From positions 1 to 64,000 of the forward strand of contig JACCZW010000014.1 in NCBI GenBank assembly GCA_013695765.1: 64,000 nt of DNA, given 5' to 3'. Below the pieces are notes generated by a model. It was not told the DNA's origin, ran no database searches, and was given only the letters and a program-made list of their open reading frames with translations. The position numbers were made by a program, and so were the translations under genes. Origin of the DNA: Gammaproteobacteria bacterium (GTDB taxonomy: Bacteria > Pseudomonadota > Gammaproteobacteria > JACCYU01). Shown piece after piece: positions 8,630 through 18,990 of this stretch (its first letter is position 1; every line of letters begins with the position of its first letter).

Positions 8630-11600
8630 GTGGCTGTCATGAAGGCGCTGCCTGCACGCTGTCTTGCGGCTGTGCTATGGCTGGCGCTACTGCTCACGCT
8701 CGTGTTTGCCGGTATCCGACTGGCTACGCCCTGGCTTGCCGGGCAGCGCGCAACCATCGAAAAACTGGCTAGTGGGGCGCTTGACCGGTCGGTGTCCATC
8801 GGCGCCATCGACGCGGCGTGGGGCGGGCTTGAATTAAACGTGCGCCTGCGCGATGTAAAGGTCAAAAACGCCAGCGGCCGGGTGTTGCTGAGTTTCGACG
8901 AGGCCCGCGCGACCCCCGATCTGATGCACAGCCTTGTGCGCCGGCGTCTGGCGCTGGTCGGCCTGCACGTCACCGGCGCCAGACTGCACGTGATCCGTGC
9001 GCATGGCGAGTTGACCGTGCGTGGCATCAGACGGCGGGACCGCCCGGCATTTGACCCTCACACTGAAAGAAACGTGTCGTTGCATGACAGTCAGATCCTC
9101 TGGGAAGACCGGCAGCTCGATGCCGCTTACCGCCTGAAACACGTAGACGCCACACTCGATGCCGGTGCCGGGGAGACTCGACTGCGCATCCGACTGTCCC
9201 TGGCTAATAATCGCGCGGCGCGCGTCGTGCTGGGGGCGGATTGGCAGCGATTGCCGGCGCGGCGCGCGGAAATGCGCGGAACATTTTATTTGCAGGGCGA
9301 GCAATTGCCGGCATCGAAGCTGCCCGCCTCGCTGCGCGCGAGAGTTGCGCGCGGCACCGCTTCGTTGCAGGTTCGGGGTAGCATGGAGAACGGCGCGATC
9401 GCGCGCGCTGTGGGCACAGCCAGTGTCGAAGACGCGAGGCTGGCTGACGGCCCGCAGCTCGAAAGAGTCGGACTGAAGTTCGGATGGCGGCGCCAGGCGC
9501 GCGGCTGGCGAATGCGGGTCAAAGATCTCGAAGTGGACAGTGCCGAACGCAGTTGGCGCGCCAGGGCAGCCGGTCTGGTTTCGCTCGCCGTGCGCAACGG
9601 GCAGATTGCTTACCGCGGCTGGCTGAGTGACGCAAAGGTCGAGGACCTGATGGCGTTGCTGCCTGACAGCGATAGCATCGATGCTTTGCGCCCGCTCATT
9701 GCGCGAGCGCCCGCGGGTCAGCTTGCGGACATGCAGCTGTCGGCGAGGGTTGAAAACGGCCAGCTTCTGCGCTACCGGGCACGCGGACAGTTTCGTGACC
9801 TGAGCCTGGCGGCGGACGCCGATTCGGCGGGTTTCGCGGGCGCTGACGGCCGCTTCGCGTTCGGTCGCGGCGCGGGGACTTTGACGTTGCGCACCCGTGG
9901 ACTCGAAATCCAGCATCCGGGACTGTTCGACGGGCCAATGCAATTCGACTCGCTACGGGGCGATGTGCGCTGGCGGCGTGAAGACGAAACGGTGGTCATG
10001 CGGTCGCCCAAACTTTCGCTGAGCAACGAGGACTTCGCCGCAAGCGGGCCTTTTGAACTGCGCGTGGGCGCAGGCCGGCCATACCTCGATACGCGGATCG
10101 CGCTCGCTCGCGGCGAGGTGGCCAGAACCGTCGATTACCTGCCCGTGAAGATTCTCTCGCCCAGAGCGACCCAATGGCTGGAGCAGGCGCTGGTCGCGGG
10201 CAAGCTTGTATCCGGCAATGTGCATGTCCGGGGCGATATCGCCGATTTTCCCTTTCGCCATAGCGACGGCGATGGTGTCGGTGAATTCGAGGCGCGACTC
10301 GATATCGAACAAGGCATCCTGGATTATCGTCCCGGCTGGCCGCGAGTAGAGTCAGCGCGAGCTGAAATCTGCTTTCGTGGCCCATCGGTGTCCGTCACAA
10401 GCGCGCGTGCGCGGGTGCTGAACAGCCAGATCGATGCCGCGACTCTCCTGATTCCGGATCTGCGGGAAGGCGAGCTGGAACTGTCGCTAAGCGGTCACGG
10501 ACCGGTAGATGACATCGCGCGGTATCTGCAGCGGTCGGTGCTTGCTGAGTCGAACATATTCGAGCGGCTCACTGTCAGCGGCGACAGCCGGCTCGCGCTC
10601 AACCTGAGGTTGCCGCTTTCCAAAGACATTGGCGAGGAGCCACGGGTGTCAGGCACGGTAACGTTCGACCGCGCGAGTTTGCGCATCGCGCCGCCCGGCC
10701 TCGAATTTACCCGTATCGAAGGCGAGCTCGCGTTCAGCCCGGAAGGCTTCAGGGCCGAGCACATAGATGGGCGGTTCCAGGGGCAAAAGGTAACGGTAGA
10801 TGTTGCACCTGGCGAAGACAAACGCACGGTCGCTATCGTGCGCGGTCGTCTGCCGGCGCGCTCGCTGCTTGCGGATTTCGAGCATCCATTTGTGCGGCAA
10901 CTACGGGGCAAGTCGCTATGGCAGGCGCGTCTGGGGCTGCCCGGGATCGGCAAACCTCCGGCGGACGCCGAGCCGCGGCCGCTCGGGTTCAGCCTCGTGT
11001 CCGGCCTAGAAGACATCACGGTCGATCTTCCACAGCCGTTGCATAAGCGCGCGGCCGAGCGCCGGCTGTTTCGCGTCGTCACCGCGATTGGCGGCGATGA
11101 ACGACAGCACCCCGTTCGCGTGCAGTACGGGCCCGATCTTTCCGCCGTGCTGTTGCTGACCGGGGAGCCGGGCGACATGCGCGTCGAACGCGGCGCGCTT
11201 AACTATGCCCGCGGGCTGGCGAGACTGCCGCGCGTGGGCGTTACCGTGAAGGCCGCGCTGGATGAATTCTCCGTGGAGGACTGGGCGCGCCGGCTGCGAA
11301 CGCAACCGTCTGGAACCGTGCGGGACGGTGGCGCTTCCATTGCCTTGCGACAACTGGACGTGGCCGCCCGGCGTTTGCGGTGGTCGGGACGGACATTTGA
11401 TAATCTGCGGCTCGAGGCCCTGCAACGCGACGGACGGTGGATGGCGCAGGTTCGCTCCGCGCAGGTTGCGGGCCGTGTCACGTTGCCAGTCGATCGCGGT
11501 TCACCCGAGCCGCTGGTGGCGAAGCTCGAGCACCTTGATCTGCAGGTGGGTCATGACAAGGGTGCTACGATGGATGCGCGCGAGCTGCCGCCGCTGAGTG

Positions 11601-12445
11601 TGACGGTCAAGGCGCTGCGCTTCGGCAACTTCGAATTCAGCGATGTGCGTCTGGAAACGTCGCGGATGAAAAACGGTCTGCGGTTGCGCGAGCTGGAACT
11701 CTCGGCGCCTTATTTCGAAGGTCGGGCGCAGGGCGCCTGGTACGTTGGGGATGCCGCTCAAAAATCCCGTTTCGACCTGGTGCTGGACAGCAACAATCTC
11801 GGTGAACTGTTGCGGCGCTGGGATCTACAGCACAGCATGCGCGATGGCATCGCGCACGTCGAGGCGCGGCTCGACTGGCCTGACGCGCCCGCCCGTTTCG
11901 ATCTCGCGCGCTTAAGCGGGCAGGCCAGCTTGCGGATCACGGGCGGCAGATTGCGCGGCCTCGATCCGGGGCCAGGGCGCCTGCTGGGCCTGTTCAATCT
12001 GGGTGCTATCCAGCGGCGGCTGTCGCTGGACTTCAGCGATCTGTTCAGAACCGGCTTCAGCTTCGATACCATGGGCGGCGACCTGGCGTTTCGCGACGCC
12101 AACATGTACACAGACAACACGTTAATCGATGGCCCGGCCGCGCTGATCAAGATTACCGGCCGTACCGGGCTGGTGACTCACGATTACGATCAGCGGGTGG
12201 TGGTCGTGCCCAAGATCATGTCGGGCCTGCCGCTTGCCGGCGTATTACTGGGTGGTCCGGCGGTTGGTGCGGCGCTATTCATGGCGGAAAAGGTGCTCGG
12301 TGAACTCAACGGGGGCGTCGATGAAGCGGATGGCATTGTCTATACGGTAACTGGCCCTTGGGAAACGCCACGGATCAAGATGGTCGATAAGCCCAGGCCG
12401 GCGTCCGAACCGAGGCGGAAATTTCCAGCTACCATACGCAGGTAA
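8630..12445 (+). CDS. yhdP: YhdP family AsmA-like envelope protein
   Basis: This 1271-residue protein matches the YhdP family (E. coli 1266): one N-terminal membrane segment (about residues 12-30), a long periplasmic beta-groove region and a conserved AsmA_2-like C-terminus with RLLGLFNLGAIQRRLSLDFSDLF and GPAALIKITGRTGL. YhdP, with TamB and YdbH, is known to carry phospholipids between the membranes. The start is the GTG at 8630 or the ATG at 8639. The order rng-yhdP-nit-tldD is conserved in many gammaproteobacteria. Confidence 0.92.
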   Translation: MAVMKALPARCLAAVLWLALLLTLVFAGIRLATPWLAGQRATIEKLASGALDRSVSIGAIDAAWGGLELNVRLRDVKVKNASGRVLLSFDEARATPDLMHSLVRRRLALVGLHVTGARLHVIRAHGELTVRGIRRRDRPAFDPHTERNVSLHDSQILWEDRQLDAAYRLKHVDATLDAGAGETRLRIRLSLANNRAARVVLGADWQRLPARRAEMRGTFYLQGEQLPASKLPASLRARVARGTASLQVRGSMENGAIARAVGTASVEDARLADGPQLERVGLKFGWRRQARGWRMRVKDLEVDSAERSWRARAAGLVSLAVRNGQIAYRGWLSDAKVEDLMALLPDSDSIDALRPLIARAPAGQLADMQLSARVENGQLLRYRARGQFRDLSLAADADSAGFAGADGRFAFGRGAGTLTLRTRGLEIQHPGLFDGPMQFDSLRGDVRWRREDETVVMRSPKLSLSNEDFAASGPFELRVGAGRPYLDTRIALARGEVARTVDYLPVKILSPRATQWLEQALVAGKLVSGNVHVRGDIADFPFRHSDGDGVGEFEARLDIEQGILDYRPGWPRVESARAEICFRGPSVSVTSARARVLNSQIDAATLLIPDLREGELELSLSGHGPVDDIARYLQRSVLAESNIFERLTVSGDSRLALNLRLPLSKDIGEEPRVSGTVTFDRASLRIAPPGLEFTRIEGELAFSPEGFRAEHIDGRFQGQKVTVDVAPGEDKRTVAIVRGRLPARSLLADFEHPFVRQLRGKSLWQARLGLPGIGKPPADAEPRPLGFSLVSGLEDITVDLPQPLHKRAAERRLFRVVTAIGGDERQHPVRVQYGPDLSAVLLLTGEPGDMRVERGALNYARGLARLPRVGVTVKAALDEFSVEDWARRLRTQPSGTVRDGGASIALRQLDVAARRLRWSGRTFDNLRLEALQRDGRWMAQVRSAQVAGRVTLPVDRGSPEPLVAKLEHLDLQVGHDKGATMDARELPPLSVTVKALRFGNFEFSDVRLETSRMKNGLRLRELELSAPYFEGRAQGAWYVGDAAQKSRFDLVLDSNNLGELLRRWDLQHSMRDGIAHVEARLDWPDAPARFDLARLSGQASLRITGGRLRGLDPGPGRLLGLFNLGAIQRRLSLDFSDLFRTGFSFDTMGGDLAFRDANMYTDNTLIDGPAALIKITGRTGLVTHDYDQRVVVVPKIMSGLPLAGVLLGGPAVGAALFMAEKVLGELNGGVDEADGIVYTVTGPWETPRIKMVDKPRPASEPRRKFPATIRR

Positions 12446-12590
12446 ATTCCGGGCAAGTGAATTTTGGCGTGGCAGCCATTGTCTGCTTAAATGAGGTGCG
12501 GCGTGGATGAGGCGATGTGTCCACAACTTGCTGATTTCTGTGCACCGGCCGCGGCGCGCGCCGTGCGATTTAACGATCCGGGATTGAGTC

Positions 12591-13463
12591 ATGCATAAGA
12601 TGGCGGCTGTCCAGATGGCGTCCGGGCCCAACGTCGAGGCGAATTTGCTGGAGGCGGAGCGGCTCATCGCCAGGGCGGCGGAGGCGGGCGCGGAGCTGGT
12701 GGTGCTGCCCGAGAACTTCGCCATCATGGGCATGTCCGAAATTGATAAGGTTACAATTCGCGAACGCGCGGGTCAGGGCCGTATCCAGAAATATCTCTCT
12801 TTCCAGGCGCGTCGGCACGGTGTCTGGATCGTCGGCGGAACCATTCCGCTGGAATGCGAGGACCCTGGCAAGATTGCCGCAGCCTGCCTGTTGTTCGATG
12901 CAAGTGGCCGGCAGGTCGCCCGTTACGACAAGATACACCTGTTCGACGTGCACATCGTGGAAAGTGGCGAGCGCTACGTCGAATCCGAGACGATCACCAG
13001 CGGCGACGATGTGGTTGTGGTCGATACGCCGTTCGGCCGGCTGGGACTGGCGGTCTGTTACGATTTGAGGTTCCCGGAGATGTTTCGCGCCCTGCTGGAC
13101 CGCAACGCGGAAATTGTGGCGCTGCCCGCGGCGTTCACCGCCATGACCGGCAAGGCGCACTGGGAGTGCCTGGTGCGGGCGCGCGCCATCGAGAACCTGA
13201 TTTACATGGTGGCGGCCGCACAGGGCGGCTACCACGTAAACGGCCGCGAAACTTTCGGCGACAGCATGGTGGTAGATCCCTGGGGTCACGTACTGGACCG
13301 CCTGCGGCACGGGTCCGGCGTGGTCGTGGCTTGTGTGGATCGAGGCCGGCTGGAATCGACGCGGCGCAATTTTCCGGCGATTGCTCATCGCAAACTGAGT
13401 GGGGATAAATTGAATCAGGGCACGTTGAATCAGACTTACTCAACCAAGGTTAAAACGCTATGA
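12591..13463 (+). CDS. Carbon-nitrogen hydrolase, Nit (deaminated glutathione amidase) type
   Basis: This 290-residue nitrilase-superfamily amidase has the Glu-Lys-Cys catalytic set: Glu in VVLPENF (residue 41), Lys in YDKIHLFDV (about 110) and Cys in VCYDLRFPE (about 152). The DKIHLFDV wording is characteristic of the Nit1-like branch that repairs deaminated glutathione; the exact substrate is inferred from that resemblance. It overlaps tldD by four bases (ATGA), as is common in this neighbourhood. Confidence 0.9.
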   Translation: MHKMAAVQMASGPNVEANLLEAERLIARAAEAGAELVVLPENFAIMGMSEIDKVTIRERAGQGRIQKYLSFQARRHGVWIVGGTIPLECEDPGKIAAACLLFDASGRQVARYDKIHLFDVHIVESGERYVESETITSGDDVVVVDTPFGRLGLAVCYDLRFPEMFRALLDRNAEIVALPAAFTAMTGKAHWECLVRARAIENLIYMVAAAQGGYHVNGRETFGDSMVVDPWGHVLDRLRHGSGVVVACVDRGRLESTRRNFPAIAHRKLSGDKLNQGTLNQTYSTKVKTL

Positions 13464-14899
13464 CGGCAGCTATCGACATCGCACGCCAGCACATCCTGGA
13501 GCCTTCGGGGCTCGACGACAACAAACTCGGCAACGTGCTGTCCACTTTGCTGGGTTCGGCCATCGACAGCGGCGATCTTTATTTTCAGATCAGCCGGCAC
13601 GAAGGCTGGTCGCTGGAAGACGGCACCGTCAAGGGCGCCAGTTACAGCATCGAGCGTGGCGTGGGTGTGCGCGCGATGAGCGGCGAGAAGACCGGCTTCG
13701 CCTACTCGGACGACATCGTGCTGCCGGCGCTGATGGACGCCTCCACCGCGGCGCGGGCCATCGCGCGGGGGTCCGCCAGCGGCCAGCTCGCCGCCTGGTC
13801 CGGCAATCAGGGCCACGCGTTGTATCTGCCCGACAGCCCGCTGGAGTCCATGAGCGAGCAGGGTAAGGTGGATCTTCTGCAGCAGGTCGATAATGAGGCG
13901 CGACGCCAGGATCCGCGCGTAACACAGGTGATGGTGAGTCTTTCCGGTGTGCACGAAGTAATTCTGGTAGCGGCCAGCGATGGCACCCTGGCGGCGGACG
14001 TCCGCCCACTGGTGAGGCTGAACGTGGGCGTGATCGCCGAACAGAATGGACGCCGGGAGCAGGGCAGCGCCGGCGGCGGCGGTCGCTCGGGCTATGCTTT
14101 TTTTATCGATAAGGATCGAGCGCTGGGCTACGCGCGCGAGGCCGTGCGGCAGGCGCTGCTGAACCTGGATGCCGTGGACGCGCCGGCCGGCAACATGACG
14201 GTTGTGCTGGGACCGGGCTGGCCCGGCGTGCTGCTACACGAGGCCATCGGCCACGGTCTGGAAGGCGACTTCAACCGCAAGGGCACCTCGGCCTTCAGCG
14301 GTCGTATGGGCGAAAGAGTGGCGAGCCCCGGGGTGACCGTGGTCGATGACGGCACCCTGGCCGGTCGTCGCGGCTCGCTCAATATGGACGACGAAGGCAC
14401 GCCCACGCAGTGCACAACCCTGATCGAGGACGGCATTCTGACCGGCTTCATCCAGGACAAGCTCAACGCGCGGCTGATGGGCGTGCGCTCTACTGGCAAC
14501 GGTCGGCGCGAGTCGTACGCGCACCTGCCCATGCCACGCATGACCAACACCTACATGCTCGCGGGCCAACATGATCCGCAGGAGATCATCGCCTCGGTGG
14601 ATAAAGGATTCTATGCCGTCAACTTCGGCGGCGGTCAGGTCGATATCACTTCGGGCAAGTTCGTGTTTTCGACCTCCGAGGCGTATCTGATCGAAAACGG
14701 CAAGCTCACCCATCCGGTCAAGGGCGCGACCCTGATCGGTAACGGGCCGGACGTGCTGACGCGGGTGTCCATGGTCGGCAACGACTTGCAACTGGACGAA
14801 GGCGTCGGTACCTGCGGCAAGGAAGGTCAGAGCGTGCCGGTTGGCGTGGGGCAGCCAACCTTGCGCATTGACGGGCTCACCGTCGGTGGCACCGGCTAG
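13460..14899 (+). CDS. tldD: Metalloprotease TldD
   Basis: TldD is the active subunit of the TldD/TldE(PmbA) protease, which trims antitoxins and modified peptides. The 479-residue protein carries the zinc motif HEAIGH (about residue 259) within [20 protein letters not shown], followed by [10 protein letters not shown] and the C-terminal zinc ligand region around [10 protein letters not shown]. Length matches E. coli (481). The partner gene pmbA lies 142 bp downstream. Confidence 0.95.
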   Translation: MTAAIDIARQHILEPSGLDDNKLGNVLSTLLGSAIDSGDLYFQISRHEGWSLEDGTVKGASYSIERGVGVRAMSGEKTGFAYSDDIVLPALMDASTAARAIARGSASGQLAAWSGNQGHALYLPDSPLESMSEQGKVDLLQQVDNEARRQDPRVTQVMVSLSGVHEVILVAASDGTLAADVRPLVRLNVGVIAEQNGRREQGSAGGGGRSGYAFFIDKDRALGYAREAVRQALLNLDAVDAPAGNMTVVLGPGWPGVLLHEAIGHGLEGDFNRKGTSAFSGRMGERVASPGVTVVDDGTLAGRRGSLNMDDEGTPTQCTTLIEDGILTGFIQDKLNARLMGVRSTGNGRRESYAHLPMPRMTNTYMLAGQHDPQEIIASVDKGFYAVNFGGGQVDITSGKFVFSTSEAYLIENGKLTHPVKGATLIGNGPDVLTRVSMVGNDLQLDEGVGTCGKEGQSVPVGVGQPTLRIDGLTVGGTG

Positions 14900-14935
14900 C
14901 GCCACTCTTTCGTGGTGCTCCAGCGTAAAATTTCG

Positions 14936-15033
14936 CGCAAAAGCGCCAAGACGCAAAGGTTTTATCTTTGAAAATCAATTCTGAACGACTGATCATCCGC
15001 TTGAGCGTTGCGCCGCACCTCAGCGCTTTTGCG
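14936..15033. repeat. Perfect 11-bp inverted repeat between tldD and pmbA
   Basis: CGCAAAAGCGC at 14936-14946 is answered by GCGCTTTTGCG at 15023-15033. The arms match exactly and enclose 76 bp, including the short direct echo GCGCCAAGACGCAAAG. The RNA could fold into a long hairpin in the space where many relatives have the yjgA (darP) gene. There is no T-tract, so a simple terminator is unlikely. Confidence 0.5.
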
Positions 15034-15041
15034 AGCGCCTC

Positions 15042-16385
15042 ATGAGCCAGCTTCAAACCACGCAACGCAGCCTTGACGACCTCAAAAGCCTGGCCGCGCA
15101 GGTGCTCGAAGAAGCTAAACGCCAGGGCGCCAGCAGCGTCGAGGTGGACGTGAGCGTGGATTCCGGCTTGTCCGTAACCGCGCGCATGGGCGACGTCGAA
15201 ACCCTGGAACATCACAAGGATCAAGGCTTGGGTGTCACCATTTATCTCGGTACCCGCAAGGGTTCCAGCAGTACTTCGGATTTGCGGCCGGAAGCCATGC
15301 GGGAGACGGTGGAGGCCGCCTGCCGCATAGCGCGTTACACCGCCGAGGACGAGTGCGCGGGCCTTGCCGACCCCGATCTCATCAGCCGCGATTACCCCGA
15401 TCTGGACCTGGACCATCCCTGGGAATTAGCCCCGGAGCAGGCGGTGGAGCTGGCGATCGAGTGCGAAGCGGCGGCCCGCGCGGTGGATAACCGCATCTCC
15501 AACTCGGAGGGCGCAAGTGTCAGCCGACTGCGCGGCATGTCCGTGTACGGCAACAGTCACGGATTTATCGGCGGCTACCGCGCCACCCGGCATTCATTGA
15601 GTTGCGCGGTCATCGGTCAGCACGACGGCCACATGCAGCGCGATTACTGGTACACGGTGGCGCGCGAAAGCGAGCTGCTGGATTCGGCGCAAACCGTGGG
15701 CCGTATCGCGGCCGAACGCACCCTGCGGCGGCTGGATTCCCGGCAGCTAAACACCCGCCAAGTGCCGGTGATCTTCGAAGCCAGTGCCGCGCGTAGTCTG
15801 CTCGGGCACTTCGTCGGCGCGATCAGTGGCGGTGCGCTTTACCGCAAGGCGTCGTTTCTGCTCGATCAGGTCGGCAAGCCCGTGTTCCCGGAGTTCGTCC
15901 ACATTCATGAGCAGCCGCATCTGAAAGACGCGATGGGCAGCGCCCCGTTCGACAACGAAGGCGTGGCGACAAAGGCGCGCGACCTGATCAGTGGCGGCGT
16001 GTTACAAGGCTACGTACTGGCGAGCTACTCGGCGCGGCGCCTGGGTCTGCAGAGCACGGGCAACGCCGGCGGCGTGCACAATCTGATTATCGAGCCGGGC
16101 GCGCACGATCTGCCGGGGCTTATGGCGGAACTGGGTGAAGGCCTGCTGGTGACCGAGCTGATCGGCCACGGTGTCAATCCGGTGACCGGCGATTATTCGC
16201 GCGGCGCAGCCGGCTTCTGGATAGAGCAAGGCGAGATTCAGTACCCGGTGGAAGAGATCACCATTGCCGGCAATCTCAAAGAGATGTTCAAGAGCATTCA
16301 GGCCGTCGGCAACGACGTGGACAAGCGCGGCAATATCCGCAGCGGCTCCATTCTGATCGGGCCCATGACCATCGCCGGCGCCTGA
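15042..16385 (+). CDS. pmbA: Metalloprotease subunit PmbA (TldE)
   Basis: PmbA/TldE is the partner of TldD and lacks the HExxH motif, as seen here. The 447-residue protein has SVTARMGDVETLEHHKDQGLGVT and GTRKGSSSTSD at the N-terminus and the conserved end LLVTELIGHGVNPVTGDYSRGAAGFWIEQGEI. E. coli PmbA is 450 residues. Finding both subunits in one run supports a functional TldD/E protease. Confidence 0.95.
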   Translation: MSQLQTTQRSLDDLKSLAAQVLEEAKRQGASSVEVDVSVDSGLSVTARMGDVETLEHHKDQGLGVTIYLGTRKGSSSTSDLRPEAMRETVEAACRIARYTAEDECAGLADPDLISRDYPDLDLDHPWELAPEQAVELAIECEAAARAVDNRISNSEGASVSRLRGMSVYGNSHGFIGGYRATRHSLSCAVIGQHDGHMQRDYWYTVARESELLDSAQTVGRIAAERTLRRLDSRQLNTRQVPVIFEASAARSLLGHFVGAISGGALYRKASFLLDQVGKPVFPEFVHIHEQPHLKDAMGSAPFDNEGVATKARDLISGGVLQGYVLASYSARRLGLQSTGNAGGVHNLIIEPGAHDLPGLMAELGEGLLVTELIGHGVNPVTGDYSRGAAGFWIEQGEIQYPVEEITIAGNLKEMFKSIQAVGNDVDKRGNIRSGSILIGPMTIAGA

Positions 16386-16394
16386 GCGCTGTCG

Positions 16395-17585
16395 TCAGCG
16401 TTTTTCCAGCCGATCGATCACCACCCGCGCCAGCGCCGCGGTTTTAAGATCGATCAGCGGGTCGAGAAAGTAATGGTCCAGCCCTGGCTCGACCAGGGTC
16501 GCCCCGCCCAGCACGAGCTCATCGACCAGCAGGGTCAGGCCGTCGTTGGGGCCCAGCTGGCGCATCGAGGAAAAGTTATCGCTCGTGCGGCCGGGTAAGA
16601 CCTGTCCCGACAGCGGCGCGCCGACGTAGTTAAGCACGAACAGATGCGCCGGCATGTGGATCCGTCGCAGACGCGCATCGCTTCGTCGCCCGGTAAGGCT
16701 CGCAACACCCGCCATATCCCAGCCCTTGTACAGAAAGTAAGCTCGCGCCAGCCAGCTTGTCGGCCACTCGAAGGCGCGATTCGCCAGCGGCGTGCCGCGC
16801 AGCAGGCCGCCGACATTAATCCAGGCCCCGACCCGGCGCGTCTCGTGTGGTTCGAGCAGATGGCCCAGCGCGAACGCGGCCTCCGGGCCACCTTTGCTCA
16901 CGCTGACCAGGATGATGTCGCGCGCCTCTGGGCTGAACCGCCTGATCGTGTCGGCGATGATGACGGCGTTGTCCTCTACAGTGCCGTTTTCCTGCGTCTC
17001 GATCAGCCGCGCGTCGTAGCCCATGCGAGTCAAGGTTTCGCGCTGACGGGCGAAGTCGGCACCGGAATCGGTGGTCGCGTAAAACCAGCCGGGCGCGAAC
17101 AGCAGCGTGTAGCCGGGATCGCTGACTTCGGGCAGCGGCTTGTCCGCCGCGAGTGCGCTAAGCAGCCGCTCGTTTTCGCGTTGCACGGCGCGATGCAGGC
17201 GCCGGTTGCTATCCTGCCTGAGCAGTTGTCGGGTGAACAGCAACGTGGCGAAGTCGGGCGAGAAGCGTGCTGACAATTCACGCAGGTTCTCGCGGGTGAA
17301 GTCCGCGCGCCTCGTGCGCTTTTCGACCACCGCGATGCGCGTGTCCAGTTCGGAATCGGTATCTTCGCCGGCAATATAATGCTCAAGGTAATAGCGTGCG
17401 ATCCGCGAATCGACGGTGGTTTCGATCGCCTGGCCCGCCAGCTCCCCTGTAACCGGCAATGTGGACGGGGGCGCCGCGCAGCCCGCCAGTAACACGATCG
17501 CGCCAAGCCATCTCACAGCCGTGGTGGTCCTTCTACGTGCTATACACGGTGCCGCGGATTCGAATGCATTATCGATTGGCTGCAC
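16395..17585 (-). CDS. Lipoprotein with alpha/beta-hydrolase features, unknown substrate
   Basis: This 396-residue protein starts with a basic stretch (RRR) and a hydrophobic segment ending in the lipobox LLAGC (about residue 35), so it is probably lipid-anchored. The C-terminal half looks like an alpha/beta hydrolase: DIILVSVSKGGPEAAFALG offers a nucleophile-elbow Ser, followed by a late acidic region and LDHYF with a candidate His. I do not recognise a named family, and the catalytic assignment is inferred. It is the last gene of the leftward purM-purN-DUF3108 run, 24 bp after DUF3108, and converges on pmbA with a 9-bp gap. Confidence 0.7.
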   Translation of the reverse strand: MQPIDNAFESAAPCIARRRTTTAVRWLGAIVLLAGCAAPPSTLPVTGELAGQAIETTVDSRIARYYLEHYIAGEDTDSELDTRIAVVEKRTRRADFTRENLRELSARFSPDFATLLFTRQLLRQDSNRRLHRAVQRENERLLSALAADKPLPEVSDPGYTLLFAPGWFYATTDSGADFARQRETLTRMGYDARLIETQENGTVEDNAVIIADTIRRFSPEARDIILVSVSKGGPEAAFALGHLLEPHETRRVGAWINVGGLLRGTPLANRAFEWPTSWLARAYFLYKGWDMAGVASLTGRRSDARLRRIHMPAHLFVLNYVGAPLSGQVLPGRTSDNFSSMRQLGPNDGLTLLVDELVLGGATLVEPGLDHYFLDPLIDLKTAALARVVIDRLEKR

Positions 17586-17609
17586 GCATAACCGCCTTAG
17601 CCGTGCGCT

Positions 17610-18332
17610 TTAGCGCCATTCCACTTCGTCGAGCAGCAGGCTCAGCACCACGTCGCCGTCCTCGCGATTTTCGACCTGCACCGGCAGGTATTTGAGTTCG
17701 GCCGCGTACCAGGTGGTATACGTGGTGTTTTCCTCGTCCTCCTTACGGCGCTCCAGTTTGACTGTGTCGAACTCGCCCAGAGGTGTCTCGATGGTTTCCT
17801 GTCCTATGCTGGTGAAGGTGTAGGTCTTCAGTTCGCCCTTCGAGATCACGGGGTAGGTTAGGGTCTTGCGGCCGTTTTGGGCGTCCTGAATCAGCGCCAG
17901 TTGCAGCGTGAAGTTATCCAGCGTCCCATCGGGAATCCTGAATGTGCGTGGTGTGCCGCGGTAGTTGGTCCGCGCGACGTGACCCGTCCAGTTGTAGCGG
18001 TAATACTCGTTGCGGTTTTCGTCGCTGCGCTGATGCGTGTACCGGTAGGTCAGCGGGATGACCTGCCCGTCCACCTGTTCCAGCAAAGCCTGCTCGTAAA
18101 TTCTGTGGTCGCCGACAAACCAGGAGGCCATACCGATTGGTTCGGCCTCGGAACGGTACACAATGTTTTCCGGCCCGCGCGTCAAACTGATGGTCGTGGC
18201 GATGACGTTCAGTCCGGCTTTCTTGATGACATAGCGCGCGGTGAAGTCCGGTATCTGAGCATCCGCGGCATATAAAGTGAGCGGGGCGATCGCGCATATC
18301 ATGCCCAGAAGCGCCGTGGTCAGAACTCGCAT
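17610..18332 (-). CDS. DUF3108 domain periplasmic protein
   Basis: This 240-residue protein has a signal peptide (MRVLTTALLGMICAIAPLTL... ending ALYAADA-like) and the DUF3108 pattern of repeated beta strands: FTARYVIKKAGLNVIATTISL, YRYTHQRSDENRNEYYRYNW and TTWYAAELKYLPVQVENRE. The family is found in the periplasm next to purN in many gammaproteobacteria; its function is not established. I chose the ATG at 18332 because it begins the signal peptide; that overlaps the end of purN by 13 bp and suggests coupled translation. Confidence 0.85.
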   Translation of the reverse strand: MRVLTTALLGMICAIAPLTLYAADAQIPDFTARYVIKKAGLNVIATTISLTRGPENIVYRSEAEPIGMASWFVGDHRIYEQALLEQVDGQVIPLTYRYTHQRSDENRNEYYRYNWTGHVARTNYRGTPRTFRIPDGTLDNFTLQLALIQDAQNGRKTLTYPVISKGELKTYTFTSIGQETIETPLGEFDTVKLERRKEDEENTTYTTWYAAELKYLPVQVENREDGDVVLSLLLDEVEWR

Positions 18333-18988
18333 TGATACTCCGTGAGCATCACGGGTCTGACGAGCGGCGAACCGTCGAGCCACGCCGCGCCGTTTGCGAA
18401 CGTCAGGCGCCCTTCGCAGAACCAGCGCACCGTACGCGGATAAATGATATGTTCGCGCCGCAACACGCGCGCGGCCAGCATTTCCTCATCGTCGTCCGGC
18501 GCGACCCGCATCCGCGCCTGCGCCACCACCGGCCCGGCGTCCAGTTCATTGGTGACGAAATGCACGCTGCAGCCATGTTGCGCGACACGAGCCGCCAGCG
18601 CGCGCCGATGCGTGTTGAGGCCGCGGAATGCCGGCAGCAGGGAAGGGTGGATGTTCAGCATGCGACCCGCAAAGCAGGCGATGAATTCGGGGCTCAGGAT
18701 ACGCATGAAACCGGCCATCGCAATCAGTCCGGGGCGATAGACTTCGATGCGCGTTAGGAGTTCTCGATCATAGCTGGCGCGGTCAGGGAAGCGCCTGGGC
18801 TCAAGCGCCTCGGCAGTGATGCCGGCTTCGCGGGCGCGTGTAAGCGCATAAGCGTCGGCACGGTTGCTTACAACCGCCCGAATCGCGCCCGCAAGCTCGC
18901 CGCGCGCCTGGGCATTGATGAGGGCCTGCAGATTGCTGCCGCGACCGGAGACGAGCACGACAACGGGCAACGCGTTCGTGTTGCTCAC
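18320..18988 (-). CDS. purN: Phosphoribosylglycinamide formyltransferase
   Basis: PurN transfers a formyl group from 10-formyl-THF to GAR, the third step of purine synthesis. The 222-residue protein has VVVLVSGRGSNLQALINA, the signature MAGFMRILSPEF and the catalytic NIHPSLLPAFRGLNTH (Asn and His), with VHFVTNELDAGPV supplying the Asp. I chose the GTG at 18988, two bases after the purM stop; the longer frame upstream lies inside purM. Confidence 0.94.
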   Translation of the reverse strand: MSNTNALPVVVLVSGRGSNLQALINAQARGELAGAIRAVVSNRADAYALTRAREAGITAEALEPRRFPDRASYDRELLTRIEVYRPGLIAMAGFMRILSPEFIACFAGRMLNIHPSLLPAFRGLNTHRRALAARVAQHGCSVHFVTNELDAGPVVAQARMRVAPDDDEEMLAARVLRREHIIYPRTVRWFCEGRLTFANGAAWLDGSPLVRPVMLTEYQCEF

Positions 18989-18990
18989 AA

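Noticed and set aside
8834-9943. 369-codon antisense frame within yhdP
   Set aside because: Arg/Ala/Gln-rich composition without motifs; a shadow of the yhdP coding strand.
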